Shown here: positions 26,869-36,126 of the stretch, one piece after another
Position numbering within the stretch: position 1 is the stretch's first letter
How the letters are laid out: each line of letters starts with the position of its first letter
Source: Streptomyces sp. NBC_00259
GTDB lineage: Bacteria; Actinomycetota; Actinomycetes; Streptomycetales; Streptomycetaceae
Direction: 5' to 3'
DNA length: 64,000 bases
Assembly: GCF_036181745.1 (NCBI RefSeq)
Contig: NZ_CP108080.1
Coordinates: forward strand, 2,046,001-2,110,000
Translations under genes and position numbers: made by a program
The notes under the pieces: generated by a model
Database searches by the model: none
Seen by the model: only the letters and a program-made list of their open reading frames with translations
Told to the model about the DNA's origin: nothing

Positions 26869-28386
26869 GTGAGCAGTACGGAGCGGCCCCAGAACAGCGC
26901 CGACGGACCCGAAGGCAGCCCCCGCCGTCTGCGCCGGTCCCCGCTGGCCGTCGCCTCGGTGGCCGCCGCCGTCCTGGTCGCGGGTGGCGGTGGTGCCTAC
27001 CTCGCCACGACGGCCTCCGACGGCGGAGCCGGCGCCGTGCCGGGCGCCGACGACAAGCCGCCACCCCTGGCGCTGGACGGCGGCACGGGTGTCGCGGCAG
27101 GTGAGCCCAGCCCTTACGGCGTGGAGTACCGGGCGGCGGGCGAGCTGCCCGACGGCCCGGATTCGGCGCCGCTGTACGAGGCGAACGGGACGGTGGGCGA
27201 GGCCGAGGTGAAGCGCCTGGCCGAGGCCCTCGGGGTGCCCGGAACACCGCGGCTGCACGGCGATGTGTGGAAGGCCGGTGGCGAGAAGGACGGCGGCGGT
27301 CCACAGCTCCAGGTGAACCGGCAGGCACCGGGGACGTGGTCGTTCGCCCGGTTCGGGCTGCCGAAGGGCGACGACTGCGTCAAGAAGGACGTCTGCCGGC
27401 CCGGTGGAGGCATCCTGCCCCAGGCGCCGGAGACGGACGGGGTGCGGACGGTGAGCGAGGAGGCCGCGAAGAAGGCCGCCGCTCCCGTACTGGCCGCGGT
27501 CGGCCAGAGCGACGCCGGGCTCGACGCGACCCAGGTGATGGGCTCGGTCCGCGTCGTGCGCGCCGATCCGGTGGTCGGCGGGCTGCCCACGTACGGCTGG
27601 TCGACCGGTGTCCATGTCGGCGCCGACGGCACCGTGAGCGGCGGCAGCGGTCAGCTGGCCAAGCCCGTGAAGGGCCCCGAGTACCCGGTGATCGGCGCGG
27701 AGCGGACGCTGAAGCAGCTGAACGAGTCGCGCCGTGGCGGCCGGGTCGACATCGGCGGCTGCGCGACTCCCGGGCCGCTGACGGGTCAGGAGAAGCCGGC
27801 CGCGCCGGAACCCGCCGCACCGTGCGAGCCCAAGGGCACGACGGGTCCGGACGAGGTGATGACGATCACGAAGGCGGAATTCGGGCTCGCCGTGCACTCC
27901 GTGGCCGGGCGGCCCGCGCTCGTCCCGTCCTGGCTGTTCGAGGTGAAGCCGACGCGTGGCGCCCAGCCGTTCACCATGACCGAGCCCGCCGTGGCCCCGG
28001 CGTATCTGAAGCAGGCGCCGAAGGAGCCGGCCGCCCCACCCGTCACCCAGGAGCCGGCCAGGCCGCCCGGCACATCGGTGCCGTCACCCGGCGACCCGTC
28101 GAAGCTTCCCGAGACGACGGTGCGGGGCGTCGAGTCGTACGCCGTGGCCAAGGACGGGCGGACGCTGACCCTGCGCTTCTGGGGCGGGGTGTGCAGCGAC
28201 TACTCGGCGGCCGCGGACGAGACCGGCACCGAGGTGAAGGTGAAGATCATCGAGTCGAGGCCGGACCCCGGGCGGGTCTGCATCCTGATCGCCAAGGAGC
28301 TGACGGCGAAGGTGACGCTGGACAAGCCGCTGGGCGGGCGCACCGTCCTCGACGTGGAGAGCGGGGACGCCGTTCCCCGCAAGTGA
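26869..28386 (+). CDS. Membrane-anchored extracellular protein of unknown function
   Basis: The protein has 505 residues. The GTG at 26869 has AAGGAG 7 nt upstream. A basic segment (P-R-R-L-R-R) precedes one membrane helix at about residues 26-46. The rest is predicted to be outside the cell: Gly/Pro-rich linkers, a Thr/Val-rich globular region, a Pro-rich stretch near 390-415 and a compact C-terminal region containing two Cys that could form a disulfide. No catalytic motif is seen. Similar single-pass proteins are common in streptomycetes and are annotated only as hypothetical. A long hairpin terminates it. Confidence 0.8.
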   Translation: MSSTERPQNSADGPEGSPRRLRRSPLAVASVAAAVLVAGGGGAYLATTASDGGAGAVPGADDKPPPLALDGGTGVAAGEPSPYGVEYRAAGELPDGPDSAPLYEANGTVGEAEVKRLAEALGVPGTPRLHGDVWKAGGEKDGGGPQLQVNRQAPGTWSFARFGLPKGDDCVKKDVCRPGGGILPQAPETDGVRTVSEEAAKKAAAPVLAAVGQSDAGLDATQVMGSVRVVRADPVVGGLPTYGWSTGVHVGADGTVSGGSGQLAKPVKGPEYPVIGAERTLKQLNESRRGGRVDIGGCATPGPLTGQEKPAAPEPAAPCEPKGTTGPDEVMTITKAEFGLAVHSVAGRPALVPSWLFEVKPTRGAQPFTMTEPAVAPAYLKQAPKEPAAPPVTQEPARPPGTSVPSPGDPSKLPETTVRGVESYAVAKDGRTLTLRFWGGVCSDYSAAADETGTEVKVKIIESRPDPGRVCILIAKELTAKVTLDKPLGGRTVLDVESGDAVPRK

Positions 28387-28392
28387 GCGACG

Positions 28393-28438
28393 AACGCCTG
28401 AGGGCGGCGACCCGGTCGGGTCGCCGCCCTCAGGCGTT
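28393..28438. terminator. Bidirectional hairpin terminator with 21-bp arms
   Basis: Perfect 21-bp arms (28393-28413, 28418-28438) surround a 4-nt GGTC loop between convergent genes. It begins 7 nt after the upstream stop and ends 12 nt before the Fe-S carrier stop. Confidence 0.9.
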
Positions 28439-28449
28439 GTCGTGCGGGC

Positions 28450-28806
28450 TCAGCTGAAGGAGTCGCCGCAGGCGCAGGAGCCCGTCGCGTTCGGGTTGTC
28501 GATCGTGAAGCCCTGCTTCTCGATCGTGTCGACGAAGTCGATCGAGGCACCGCCGAGATACGGGGCGCTCATGCGGTCGGTGACGACCTTCACCCCGTCG
28601 AACTCCTTGACGACGTCGCCGTCGAGCGAGCGCTCGTCGAAGAAGAGCTGGTAGCGCAGGCCGGAGCAGCCACCGGGCTGAACGGCGACGCGCAGCGCCA
28701 GGTCCTCCCGGCCTTCCTGGTCCAGCAGGGCCTTGACCTTGGCCGCGGCGGCGTCGGACAGGAGGATGCCGTCGCTCACGGTGGTGGTCTCGTCCGATAC
28801 GGACAT
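28450..28806 (-). CDS. A-type iron-sulfur cluster carrier (HesB/IscA/ErpA family)
   Basis: The protein has 118 residues with the three conserved cysteines of A-type carriers: G-G-C-S-G (Cys47) and C-A-C-G near the C-terminus (Cys111 and Cys113). It binds and transfers Fe-S clusters to target enzymes. The ATG at 28806 has GGGAG upstream. It diverges from nadA, whose product needs a 4Fe-4S cluster, and lies near the cysteine desulfurase. ErpA-like function is likely, but the exact subgroup cannot be assigned by eye. Confidence 0.92.
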   Translation of the reverse strand: MSVSDETTTVSDGILLSDAAAAKVKALLDQEGREDLALRVAVQPGGCSGLRYQLFFDERSLDGDVVKEFDGVKVVTDRMSAPYLGGASIDFVDTIEKQGFTIDNPNATGSCACGDSFS

Positions 28807-28964
28807 CTGCTTCTCTCCCGGGTTGTACGGAGACTGCTTGCCGACCTTCTGCAACCGGCGGGGCTCCGGATTCATTCCGGACGAGCCCTAGTCTTTCTCC
28901 TTCATGCTCGCACACACGCTCCGGTGGGGGCACCAGCCTGTGGACAGTCGGCGATCCAGGAATT

Positions 28965-29035
28965 GCGTCACATCGACGCTATCGGCATCGTCAAAGTGAC
29001 GTGAAGCGGTTATGATAGATAGCGTCATATAGACG
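28965..29035 (+). promoter_or_regulatory. nadA promoter with two matching operator-like sites
   Basis: GCGTCACATCGACG (28965-28978) and GCGTCATATAGACG (29022-29035) differ at two positions and are each partly palindromic (CGTC-n5-GACG). Between them lie a TGACGT at 28997 and a -10-like TATGAT at 29011-29016, so the two sites bracket the probable promoter. GACGCTATC (28975-28983) is also repeated inverted at 29018-29026. This layout suits a repressor binding both sides of the nadA promoter; NrtR- or NdnR-type NAD regulators are candidates from knowledge of other actinobacteria. Confidence 0.5.
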
Positions 29036-29076
29036 AAAAGGCTTCCGCCTCGCTCAACCGCTCGAGAAGAGAAAGG

Positions 29077-30264
29077 GTGCGTGACGTGACCACCGCCCAA
29101 ACCCTGGATGTCCAGCCGACGCCGCTCGCGCTGCTCCTGCTCGGCCGTGAGGCCGACCCCAAGAGCGAGCGCGGCGTCGAGTGCCCCGGCGACCTCCCGT
29201 CCCCGTCCGACCCGGACCTGGTGGAGCGCGCCCGTGCGGCGAAGGAGAAGCTCGGCGACAAGGTCTTCGTGCTCGGCCACCACTACCAGCGCGACGAGGT
29301 CATCCAGTTCGCGGACGTCACCGGCGACTCCTTCAAGCTCGCGAAGGACGCGGCGGCCCGCCCCGAGGCCGAGTACATCGTCTTCTGCGGTGTGCACTTC
29401 ATGGCCGAGTCGGCGGACATCCTGACCGGTGACGACCAGAAGGTCGTGCTCCCCGACCTGGCCGCCGGCTGCTCCATGGCCGACATGGCCACCGCCGAGC
29501 AGGTCGCCGAGTGCTGGGACGTGCTCACCGAGGCCGGTGTCGCCGAGGCGACCGTCCCCGTCTCGTACATGAACTCCTCCGCGGACATCAAGGCGTTCAC
29601 CGGGAAGCACGGCGGCACGATCTGTACGTCGTCGAACGCCAAGCGGGCGCTGGACTGGGCCTTCGAGCAGGGCGAGAAGGTGCTCTTCCTGCCGGACCAG
29701 CACCTCGGGCGGAACACCGCGGTCCGTGACATGGGGATGTCGCTGGACGACTGCGTCGTCTACAACCCGCACAAGCCGGGCGGCGGGCTCACCGCCGAGC
29801 AGCTGCGCGGCGCGAAGATGATCCTGTGGCGCGGCCACTGCTCGGTGCACGGCCGCTTCTCGCTGGACTCCGTGAACGACGTCCGCGAGCGCATCCCGGG
29901 CGTGAACGTCCTGGTCCACCCCGAGTGCAAGCACGAGGTCGTCGCGGCCGCGGACTACGTGGGCTCCACGGAGTACATCATCAAGGCGCTGGAGGCGGCG
30001 CCGGCCGGGTCCAAGTGGGCGATCGGCACGGAGCTGAATCTGGTACGCCGCCTGGCGAACCGTTTCGCCCCCGAGGGCAAGGAGATCGCCTTCCTCGACA
30101 AGACGGTGTGCTTCTGCTCGACGATGAACCGCATCGACCTTCCGCACCTGGTCTGGGCGCTGGAGTCCCTGGCGGAGGGCAACCTGGTCAACCGCATCCA
30201 GGTCGACCGCGAGACCGAGAGCTTCGCGAAGCTGGCGCTGGAGCGCATGCTGGCGCTCCCGTAA
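29077..30264 (+). CDS. nadA: Quinolinate synthase
   Basis: The protein has 395 residues and condenses iminoaspartate with dihydroxyacetone phosphate to quinolinate in de novo NAD synthesis. The three Cys ligands of the 4Fe-4S cluster are in [17 protein letters not shown] and [23 protein letters not shown] and H-P-E-C are also typical. GTG at 29077 is used; a GTG three codons later (V-T-T-A-Q) is equally plausible. nadB and nadC are not next to it in this window, and a strong terminator follows. Confidence 0.96.
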   Translation: MRDVTTAQTLDVQPTPLALLLLGREADPKSERGVECPGDLPSPSDPDLVERARAAKEKLGDKVFVLGHHYQRDEVIQFADVTGDSFKLAKDAAARPEAEYIVFCGVHFMAESADILTGDDQKVVLPDLAAGCSMADMATAEQVAECWDVLTEAGVAEATVPVSYMNSSADIKAFTGKHGGTICTSSNAKRALDWAFEQGEKVLFLPDQHLGRNTAVRDMGMSLDDCVVYNPHKPGGGLTAEQLRGAKMILWRGHCSVHGRFSLDSVNDVRERIPGVNVLVHPECKHEVVAAADYVGSTEYIIKALEAAPAGSKWAIGTELNLVRRLANRFAPEGKEIAFLDKTVCFCSTMNRIDLPHLVWALESLAEGNLVNRIQVDRETESFAKLALERMLALP

Positions 30265-30286
30265 CGGGGCCGCGCCCCGTCGACCC

Positions 30287-30326
30287 CCGGTGCCCCCGGT
30301 ACGCCTCCGCGTACCGGGGGCACCGG
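30287..30326 (+). terminator. nadA terminator hairpin
   Basis: Perfect 18-bp arms (30287-30304, 30309-30326) enclose a 4-nt CTCC loop, 22 nt after the nadA stop. Confidence 0.9.
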
Positions 30327-30392
30327 CGTTCGCGCGGCACCAGGAGCGACCGCCGCGAACCACCGGGCACCCGGCGAAGGCCACAACGGCAA

Positions 30393-30425
30393 CCGCCCGG
30401 CACCGGATGGACCGGTACCGGGCGG
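30393..30425 (-). terminator. Hairpin terminator of the RND permease gene
   Basis: 14-bp arms (30393-30406, 30412-30425) with one mismatch surround a 5-nt loop, 21 nt past the permease stop. Confidence 0.75.
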
Positions 30426-30446
30426 CGCGCCGGAGGCGTTACGCGC

Positions 30447-33400
30447 TTACGCGTTGACCGGCTGCGGGTCGGGGTCGTCCGACGGGGCAGGGGCCGCCGG
30501 GGCGGCGGGCCCCGACTTCCGCGCCCGCTTCGCCTCGCGCTTGGCACGGCGGCGCTCCTTGCGGAGTTCGACCATCGCGTAGAGCGTCGGCACCAGCAGC
30601 AGCGTGAGCAGCGTCGACGTCACCAGACCACCGATGACCACGACCGCCAGCGGCTGGGCGATGAAGCCGCCCTGGCCGGTGACGCCCAGCGCCATCGGCA
30701 GCAGCGCGAAGATCGTCGCCAGGGCCGTCATCAGGATCGGGCGGAGCCGGTGCCTGCCGCCCTCGACGACCGCCTCGACCACGCCCAGGCCCTGCGCCCG
30801 GTACTGGTTGATGAGGTCGATCAGCACGATCGCGTTGGTGACCACGATGCCGATCAGCATCAGCATGCCGATCATCGCCGGCACGCCCAGCGGCGTACCG
30901 GTGGCGATCAGCAGACCGATCGCGCCGGTCGCCGCGAACGGGATGGACACCAGCAGGATCAGCGGCTGGACGAGCGAGCGGAACGTCGCGACCAGCAGCA
31001 TGAAGACGATCGCGATCGCCGCGAGCATCGCCAGGGCCAGCGAGGCGAAGGCCTCGTCCTGGTCCTCGGAGACACCGCCGATGGACGCGGTCGCGCCGTC
31101 CGGCAGGTCCAGCGCGTTGATCTTCGTCTGGAGCGACGCGCTCACGGCGCCCGTGTTGTCACCGGTCGGCTTCGCCGAGATCGTCGCGGCGCGCGCACCG
31201 TCGATCCGGGTCATCGAGACCGGGCCCGGCACCAGCTTCACGTCGGCGATGTCACCGAGCTTCACCGGCCCGAGCGGCAGCTTCTTCAGCTCGGCCATCG
31301 TCGTGGCGGGCTTGGCGGAGGTGATGACGACATCGCGCTCGGAGTCGTCGAGGATCGCCGTGGCCGCCGGGGTACCGCGCACCGCCTGGGCGACCGCGGC
31401 GCCGAGCGTGGCGTCGTTGAAGCCGGCGTCCGCCGCCTTCGCGTTGGCCCTGACGGAGATCCGCGGCACGGACTGGGACAGGTCGCTCTGGACGTCGGTG
31501 ACGTCGTCGAGCTTCGCGATCTCGTCCCGTACCTGCTCGGACGCCGTGCGCAGGACGTCCGCGTCGGCCGCCTTCACCACGACGCTGAGGTCCTGGCTGC
31601 CGAAGCCGTCGCCCGCCGCGATCGTCGTGTCGCCGATCCCGTCGAGCTTGCCCAGCTCCTCGTCGATGACGTCGCGGGTCTTCTCGTAGGACGCGGAGTC
31701 CTTCAGGGTCAGCTGGTACGAGGCCTGGTTGGCGCCCGTGCCGCCGCCGAAGGCCGCCATGAAGCCGGAGGAGCCGACGGTGACCTGGTAGGCCTTGATC
31801 GCGTCGATCCCGTCGAGGACCTTCTCGATCTTCTTCGCGGACGCGTCGGCCGCCTCCAGGCTGGTGCCGGGCTTCAGCTCCTGCTTGATCGACATGACCT
31901 CCTGCTCGCCCTGGTCGAAGAAGTTCGTCTTCAGGAGCGGGGCCATGCCGAAGGTGCCGAAGAGCACGACGATCGCGAGGACGACGCTGGTGAGGCGGCG
32001 ACGGGTCGCGAACCGCAGGACCGGCACGTACATCCGCTGGAGCCGGCTGCGGGCCTCCTTCTCCTCGGCCTTGCGGCGCGCCTCGTCCGGGTCGATGTCC
32101 CGTACGGCCTTGGGGGCGCGCAGGAACCAGTACGACAGGACGGGCACGACGGTCAGGGAGACCAGGAGGGACGCCAGCAGCGCCGCGGTGACCGTCAGCG
32201 AGAACGAGCCGAACAGCTCGCCGACCATGCCGCCGACCAGACCGATCGGCAGGAAGACGGCGACCGTGGTCAGCGTCGAGGAGGTGACGGCGCCCGCCAC
32301 CTCGCGCACGGCCGTGAGGATCGCGGTCTCGCGCTCCTCTCCGTAGCCGAGGTGACGCTTGATGTTCTCCAGGACCACGATCGAGTCGTCGACGACCCGG
32401 CCGATGGCGATGGTCAGCGCGCCCAGCGTCAGCATGTTGAGCGACAGGTCGCGGGTCCACAGCACGATCAGCGCGAGGACGACGGACAGCGGGATGGAGA
32501 CCGCGGTGACGAGCGTCGAGCGGATCGAGGCCAGGAAGACCAGGATGATGACGACGGCGAAGAGCAGACCGAGCGCGCCCTCCGTGGTCAGACCGGAGAT
32601 CGACTTGGAGACGGCCGGGCCCTGGTCGGAGACGATGGAGAGTTCGGCGCCGGAGCCGAGGTCCTTGCGGAGCTCGGGCAGCTTCTCCGTGACCGCGTCG
32701 GAGATGGCGACGGCGCTGCCGTCCTTGTCCATCGTGGCCATGACGGCGAGGCTGGGCCTGCCGTTCGTCCGGGTGATGGAGACGCGCTGCGACTCCTCCT
32801 GCTCCACCGTGGCGACGGAGCCGAGCCGGACCGGCTTGGCCTTGCCGCCCTTGCCCGCCGCGGCGGCCTGCGGCGCGATGCGCAGGTCCTCGATCTGCTT
32901 CAGCGAGGTGAAGCCGCCGCCGACCTGGACGGTGCGGCTGCTGCCCGCCTCGGAGAAGGAGCCCGCGGGGACGGTCGCGCCGCCCGCCTTGAGCGCCTCG
33001 GCGAGGGCCATGGTGTTCAGCCCGGCCGCGGCCAGCTTCTTCTCGTCCGGCGTGACCGAGACCTGGAGGTCCTGGACGCCGTCGATGGTGACCTGGCCGA
33101 CGCCGTCGATGTCCTCCAGGGCCGGGACGACGGTCCGCTCCAGCTGGTCGGCGAGCGCCTGCTGGTCCTTGTCGGAGCTGACGGCGAGGACGACGGTCGG
33201 GATGTCATCGGTGGAACCGGCGATGACCTGCGGGTCCACGTCGTCGGGGAGCTGGACGCGGGCGCGGTTCACGGCCTGCTGGACATCGGCGACGAGCTGC
33301 TTGGTGCCCTCGTCCCCGTAGTCGAACGTGGCCATGATCACGGCGTTGCCCTCGCTCGCCGTGGAGGTGATGCCCGTGATGCCGTCGACGGCCTTGATGG

Positions 33401-33611
33401 TGCTCTCGAGCGGCTCGACGACCTGCTTCTCGACCACATCGGGGGACGCACCCTGGTAGGGGGCCAGCACCGACACCATCGGCAGTTCGATGGAGGGCAG
33501 CAGTTGCTGCTTGAGCTGGGGAATGGCGATCGCTCCGAAGACGATCGCCACGATCGACATCAGCCCTATCAGGGCCCGTTGCGCGAGGCTGAATCTGGAC
33601 AGCCAGGACAT
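30447..33611 (-). CDS. HAE1-type RND efflux permease
   Basis: The protein has 1054 residues with the duplicated RND plan: a membrane helix, a large external loop, six helices, then the same again. The proton-relay Asp pair is in G-R-V-V-D-D-S-I-V-V-L-E-N near residues 407-408, the same numbering as in AcrB. The ATG at 33611 is followed by a signal-anchor helix. The cytoplasmic C-terminus is Lys/Arg- and Pro/Ala-rich. The gene stands alone, without a membrane-fusion protein or outer-membrane channel, as expected in a Gram-positive. The substrate is unknown; drugs or lipids are possible. Confidence 0.93.
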   Translation of the reverse strand: MSWLSRFSLAQRALIGLMSIVAIVFGAIAIPQLKQQLLPSIELPMVSVLAPYQGASPDVVEKQVVEPLESTIKAVDGITGITSTASEGNAVIMATFDYGDEGTKQLVADVQQAVNRARVQLPDDVDPQVIAGSTDDIPTVVLAVSSDKDQQALADQLERTVVPALEDIDGVGQVTIDGVQDLQVSVTPDEKKLAAAGLNTMALAEALKAGGATVPAGSFSEAGSSRTVQVGGGFTSLKQIEDLRIAPQAAAAGKGGKAKPVRLGSVATVEQEESQRVSITRTNGRPSLAVMATMDKDGSAVAISDAVTEKLPELRKDLGSGAELSIVSDQGPAVSKSISGLTTEGALGLLFAVVIILVFLASIRSTLVTAVSIPLSVVLALIVLWTRDLSLNMLTLGALTIAIGRVVDDSIVVLENIKRHLGYGEERETAILTAVREVAGAVTSSTLTTVAVFLPIGLVGGMVGELFGSFSLTVTAALLASLLVSLTVVPVLSYWFLRAPKAVRDIDPDEARRKAEEKEARSRLQRMYVPVLRFATRRRLTSVVLAIVVLFGTFGMAPLLKTNFFDQGEQEVMSIKQELKPGTSLEAADASAKKIEKVLDGIDAIKAYQVTVGSSGFMAAFGGGTGANQASYQLTLKDSASYEKTRDVIDEELGKLDGIGDTTIAAGDGFGSQDLSVVVKAADADVLRTASEQVRDEIAKLDDVTDVQSDLSQSVPRISVRANAKAADAGFNDATLGAAVAQAVRGTPAATAILDDSERDVVITSAKPATTMAELKKLPLGPVKLGDIADVKLVPGPVSMTRIDGARAATISAKPTGDNTGAVSASLQTKINALDLPDGATASIGGVSEDQDEAFASLALAMLAAIAIVFMLLVATFRSLVQPLILLVSIPFAATGAIGLLIATGTPLGVPAMIGMLMLIGIVVTNAIVLIDLINQYRAQGLGVVEAVVEGGRHRLRPILMTALATIFALLPMALGVTGQGGFIAQPLAVVVIGGLVTSTLLTLLLVPTLYAMVELRKERRRAKREAKRARKSGPAAPAAPAPSDDPDPQPVNA

Positions 33612-33760
33612 GGGGTCTCTCTTCTGTGGCGGTACGCAGGAGGCGGGCATGGTCAGGTGCCCCTCTATACGATCGGCCATCCAGGAGGGTGAATCCGTAG
33701 GCCCCAGGTCCACATCCTTATCCGGCGCATACTCCTCCTGGAGTACTGCCGGGTGGAGAC

Positions 33761-34447
33761 TCACTCCACCCTTGGGCGTACCAGGCCCGATTCATACGCA
33801 ATGACCACCAATTGCGCCCGGTCGCGGGCGCCGAGCTTCGCCATCGCCCGGTTCACATGCGTCTTGACGGTGAGCGGGCTGACCTCCAGGCGCTCCGCGA
33901 TCTCGTCGTTGGAGTGGCCGCCCGCGACGAGGACGAGGACCTCGCGTTCCCGGCCGGTCAGCGCGGCCAGCCGCTCCGAGTACGCGCCCGAGTCCTGGCC
34001 GCCCTCCGAACTGCCGCCCTGCGCGAGGAAGGTGGCGATCAGGCCCTTGGTCGCGGCGGGCGAGAGCAGCGCCTCCCCGGCCGCGGCGATCCGGATGGCG
34101 CTGAGCAGTTCGTCGGGCTCCGCCCCCTTGCCGAGGAAGCCGGAGGCCCCCGCGCGCAGCGACTGCACGACGTACTCGTCCACCTCGAACGTCGTCAGCA
34201 TCACCACCCGCACATCGGCGAGCGCGGGGTCGGCGCTGATCAGGCGGGTGGCGGCGAGCCCGTCCGTACCGGGCATCCGGATGTCCATGAGCACCACGTC
34301 CGCCCGGGCCGAGCGGGCCAGCTCCACGGCCTGTGCGCCGTCGGCGGCCTCCCCGACGACCTCCATGTCCGGCTCCGAGTCGACCAGCACCTTGAACGCG
34401 CTGCGCAGCAGCGCCTGGTCGTCGGCGAGCAGCACCCTGATCGTCAT
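33761..34447 (-). CDS. NarL/LuxR-type response regulator
   Basis: The protein has 228 residues. The receiver has the acidic pair at L-A-D-D, the phosphoacceptor Asp55 in L-M-D-I-R-M-P-G, and a short Ser/Gly-rich linker. The C-terminal LuxR helix-turn-helix is L-T-G-R-E-R-E-V-L with L-T-V-K-T-H-V. The ATG overlaps the kinase stop by 4 nt. The pair lies upstream of the RND permease on the same strand, 149 nt from its start, so control of the pump is a reasonable hypothesis. Confidence 0.94.
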   Translation of the reverse strand: MTIRVLLADDQALLRSAFKVLVDSEPDMEVVGEAADGAQAVELARSARADVVLMDIRMPGTDGLAATRLISADPALADVRVVMLTTFEVDEYVVQSLRAGASGFLGKGAEPDELLSAIRIAAAGEALLSPAATKGLIATFLAQGGSSEGGQDSGAYSERLAALTGREREVLVLVAGGHSNDEIAERLEVSPLTVKTHVNRAMAKLGARDRAQLVVIAYESGLVRPRVE

Positions 34448-35697
34448 GCGTCCTCGTCCCCCTCCGCGTGGGCCTTGACCGGCAGTATCGCCTGCACCCG
34501 GAAGCCTCCTCCGTAACGGGGTCCCGCGCTGAGGGTGCCGCCGAGTGCCGTGACCCGTTCGCGCATGCCGATCAGTCCGTGGCCGCCGCTGTCCGCCTCG
34601 TGCCCAGGTCCGCTCCCCTGGCCGGCCGGGCAGCCGTTGTCGAGGATCGTGACCTCCACCGTGCGGCCCACCCGGACGACGCTCACCTCGGCCTTGGCGT
34701 CGGCGCCGCCGTGCTTCTGCACATTGGTCAGCGCCTCCTGGATGATCCGGTACGCGGCGAGGTCGACGGCGGCGGGCAGCTCGGTGCCGTGGTCGGTACG
34801 GGCCAGCTCGACCGGCAGTCCGGCGTTGCGGAAGGTGTCCAGCAGCGCGTCGAGCACCGCCAGTCCCGGGGCCGGCTCGGTGGGCGCCTCAGGGTCGCCG
34901 GACTGCCGCAGCAGACCGACGGTGGCGCGCAGCTCGTTCAGCGCGGACCGGCTCGCCTCCCGTACGTGGGAGAGCGCCTCCTTGGCCTGGTCGGGGCGCT
35001 TGTCCATGACGTGTGCGGCGACCCCGGCCTGCACGTTGACCAGGGCGATGTGGTGCGCGACGACATCGTGGAGGTCGCGGGCGATCCGCAGCCGCTCCTC
35101 GGCGACCCGGCGCCCGGCCTCCTCCTCACGGGTCCGCTCCGCCCGCTCGGCCCGCTCCCGAATGGCGTCGACGAACGCGCGCCGGCTGCGTACGGCGTCG
35201 CCCGCCGCGGCCGCCATACCGGTCCAGGCGAAGAGCCCCAGGTTCTCCTGGCTGTACCAGGGCGCCGAGCCGAACAGCATCGCCGAGCCGGTCAGCACGG
35301 CCATCGTCAGCAGGCCGACCCGCCAGGTGGTGGGGCGGTCGGTGCGGGAGGCGACCGTGTAGAGCGCGACCACCGCGGACATGGCGACGGGGGCGGGCGG
35401 ATCGCCCGCGACGAGCTCCACGACGGACACGGCGGCGGTGACCGCGAGCACCGCCACGGGCCGGTTCCGCCGGAACACCAGGGCCCCGGCCGCGACCACC
35501 ATCAGCAGCAGGCTGCGGACCTCGGGTGTACGGGTGCCGAAAGTGGGCCCGTGCGGCCCGTGCGGATCGGCGAACGACGCGGTGACCATGCAGACGAGCA
35601 CGGCGACGGCGAGGGCCGCGTCGAACGCCGTCGGATGCGCGCGCAGCCAGCAACGGGTGTGCGCGAGCCGGGTGAATCCCGTCAGAGGTGCCGTCAC
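34444..35697 (-). CDS. HisKA_3-type sensor histidine kinase
   Basis: The protein has 417 residues. Four to six N-terminal membrane helices are followed by a cytoplasmic HisKA_3 dimerisation domain, with the phosphorylated His in A-R-D-L-H-D-V-V-A-H near residue 211. The C-terminal ATPase domain has a G-H-G-L-I-G-M-R-E-R box. It pairs with the NarL-type regulator encoded immediately downstream. The GTG at 35697 is supported by a leaderless promoter; a TTG three codons earlier is less likely. No extracellular sensing domain of note is present. Confidence 0.93.
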   Translation of the reverse strand: MTAPLTGFTRLAHTRCWLRAHPTAFDAALAVAVLVCMVTASFADPHGPHGPTFGTRTPEVRSLLLMVVAAGALVFRRNRPVAVLAVTAAVSVVELVAGDPPAPVAMSAVVALYTVASRTDRPTTWRVGLLTMAVLTGSAMLFGSAPWYSQENLGLFAWTGMAAAAGDAVRSRRAFVDAIRERAERAERTREEEAGRRVAEERLRIARDLHDVVAHHIALVNVQAGVAAHVMDKRPDQAKEALSHVREASRSALNELRATVGLLRQSGDPEAPTEPAPGLAVLDALLDTFRNAGLPVELARTDHGTELPAAVDLAAYRIIQEALTNVQKHGGADAKAEVSVVRVGRTVEVTILDNGCPAGQGSGPGHEADSGGHGLIGMRERVTALGGTLSAGPRYGGGFRVQAILPVKAHAEGDEDA

Positions 35698-35705
35698 GTC
35701 AAGCA

Positions 35706-35711
35706 ACGGTA
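35706..35711 (-). promoter_or_regulatory. -10 element of a leaderless promoter (sensor kinase)
   Basis: On the minus strand TACCGT is followed by 8 nt and the GTG at 35697, with no ribosome-binding site. Confidence 0.45.
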
Positions 35712-35782
35712 CGGGGTGCGCGACCCCCGGGGCGCCGCTCCCTCAGGGGCACGGAACCCGGTCCCCCACGGGCAACAGAAAC

Positions 35783-35817
35783 CGGCCCGCGCCCGGAGGG
35801 TGTCCGGGCGCGGGCCG
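35783..35817 (-). terminator. Hairpin terminator of the pspA-pspAA unit
   Basis: Perfect 15-bp arms (35783-35797, 35803-35817) enclose a 5-nt loop, 18 nt past the pspAA stop. Confidence 0.85.
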
Positions 35818-35835
35818 AGGTGCCGAGTACCGGGG

Positions 35836-36114
35836 TCAGCCCGGGATGAGGCCGTCGTCGCTGAGCATCGCCTTGACCTCGCCGAGCGTCGCGTCCGGGG
35901 AGGGCAGGATCAGCTCGGACGGCTCCAGGGAGTCGTCGGGCAGCGGAGCGCCGAAGCGGCGGACCGCGTCGAGCAGGGCGCCCAGGGTGCGGCGGAAGCC
36001 GGCCCCGTCACCCGACTCCATCTCGGCGAGCAGCTCGTCGTCCAGCTTGTTCAGCTCGACGAAGTGGCAGTCCTCGACCTTCCACTGGCCCTCCCCCATG
36101 ATCCGTACGATCAT
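35836..36114 (-). CDS. PspA-associated protein PspAA
   Basis: The protein has 92 residues, a small acidic alpha-beta protein that begins M-I-V-R-I-M-G-E-G-Q-W. It follows pspA after 12 nt on the same strand. Proteins of this size and start, encoded directly after PspA in actinobacteria, are known as PspAA and are thought to act with PspA in envelope stress. No catalytic motif is present. Its assignment rests mainly on context and N-terminal sequence. Confidence 0.8.
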   Translation of the reverse strand: MIVRIMGEGQWKVEDCHFVELNKLDDELLAEMESGDGAGFRRTLGALLDAVRRFGAPLPDDSLEPSELILPSPDATLGEVKAMLSDDGLIPG

Positions 36115-36126
36115 GACGCGCCATCC

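Noticed and set aside
29826..33692. Plus-strand open frame of 1288 codons opposite the RND permease gene
   Set aside because: Arg/Asp/Gly-rich shadow of the RND permease gene, which has complete family motifs on the minus strand.
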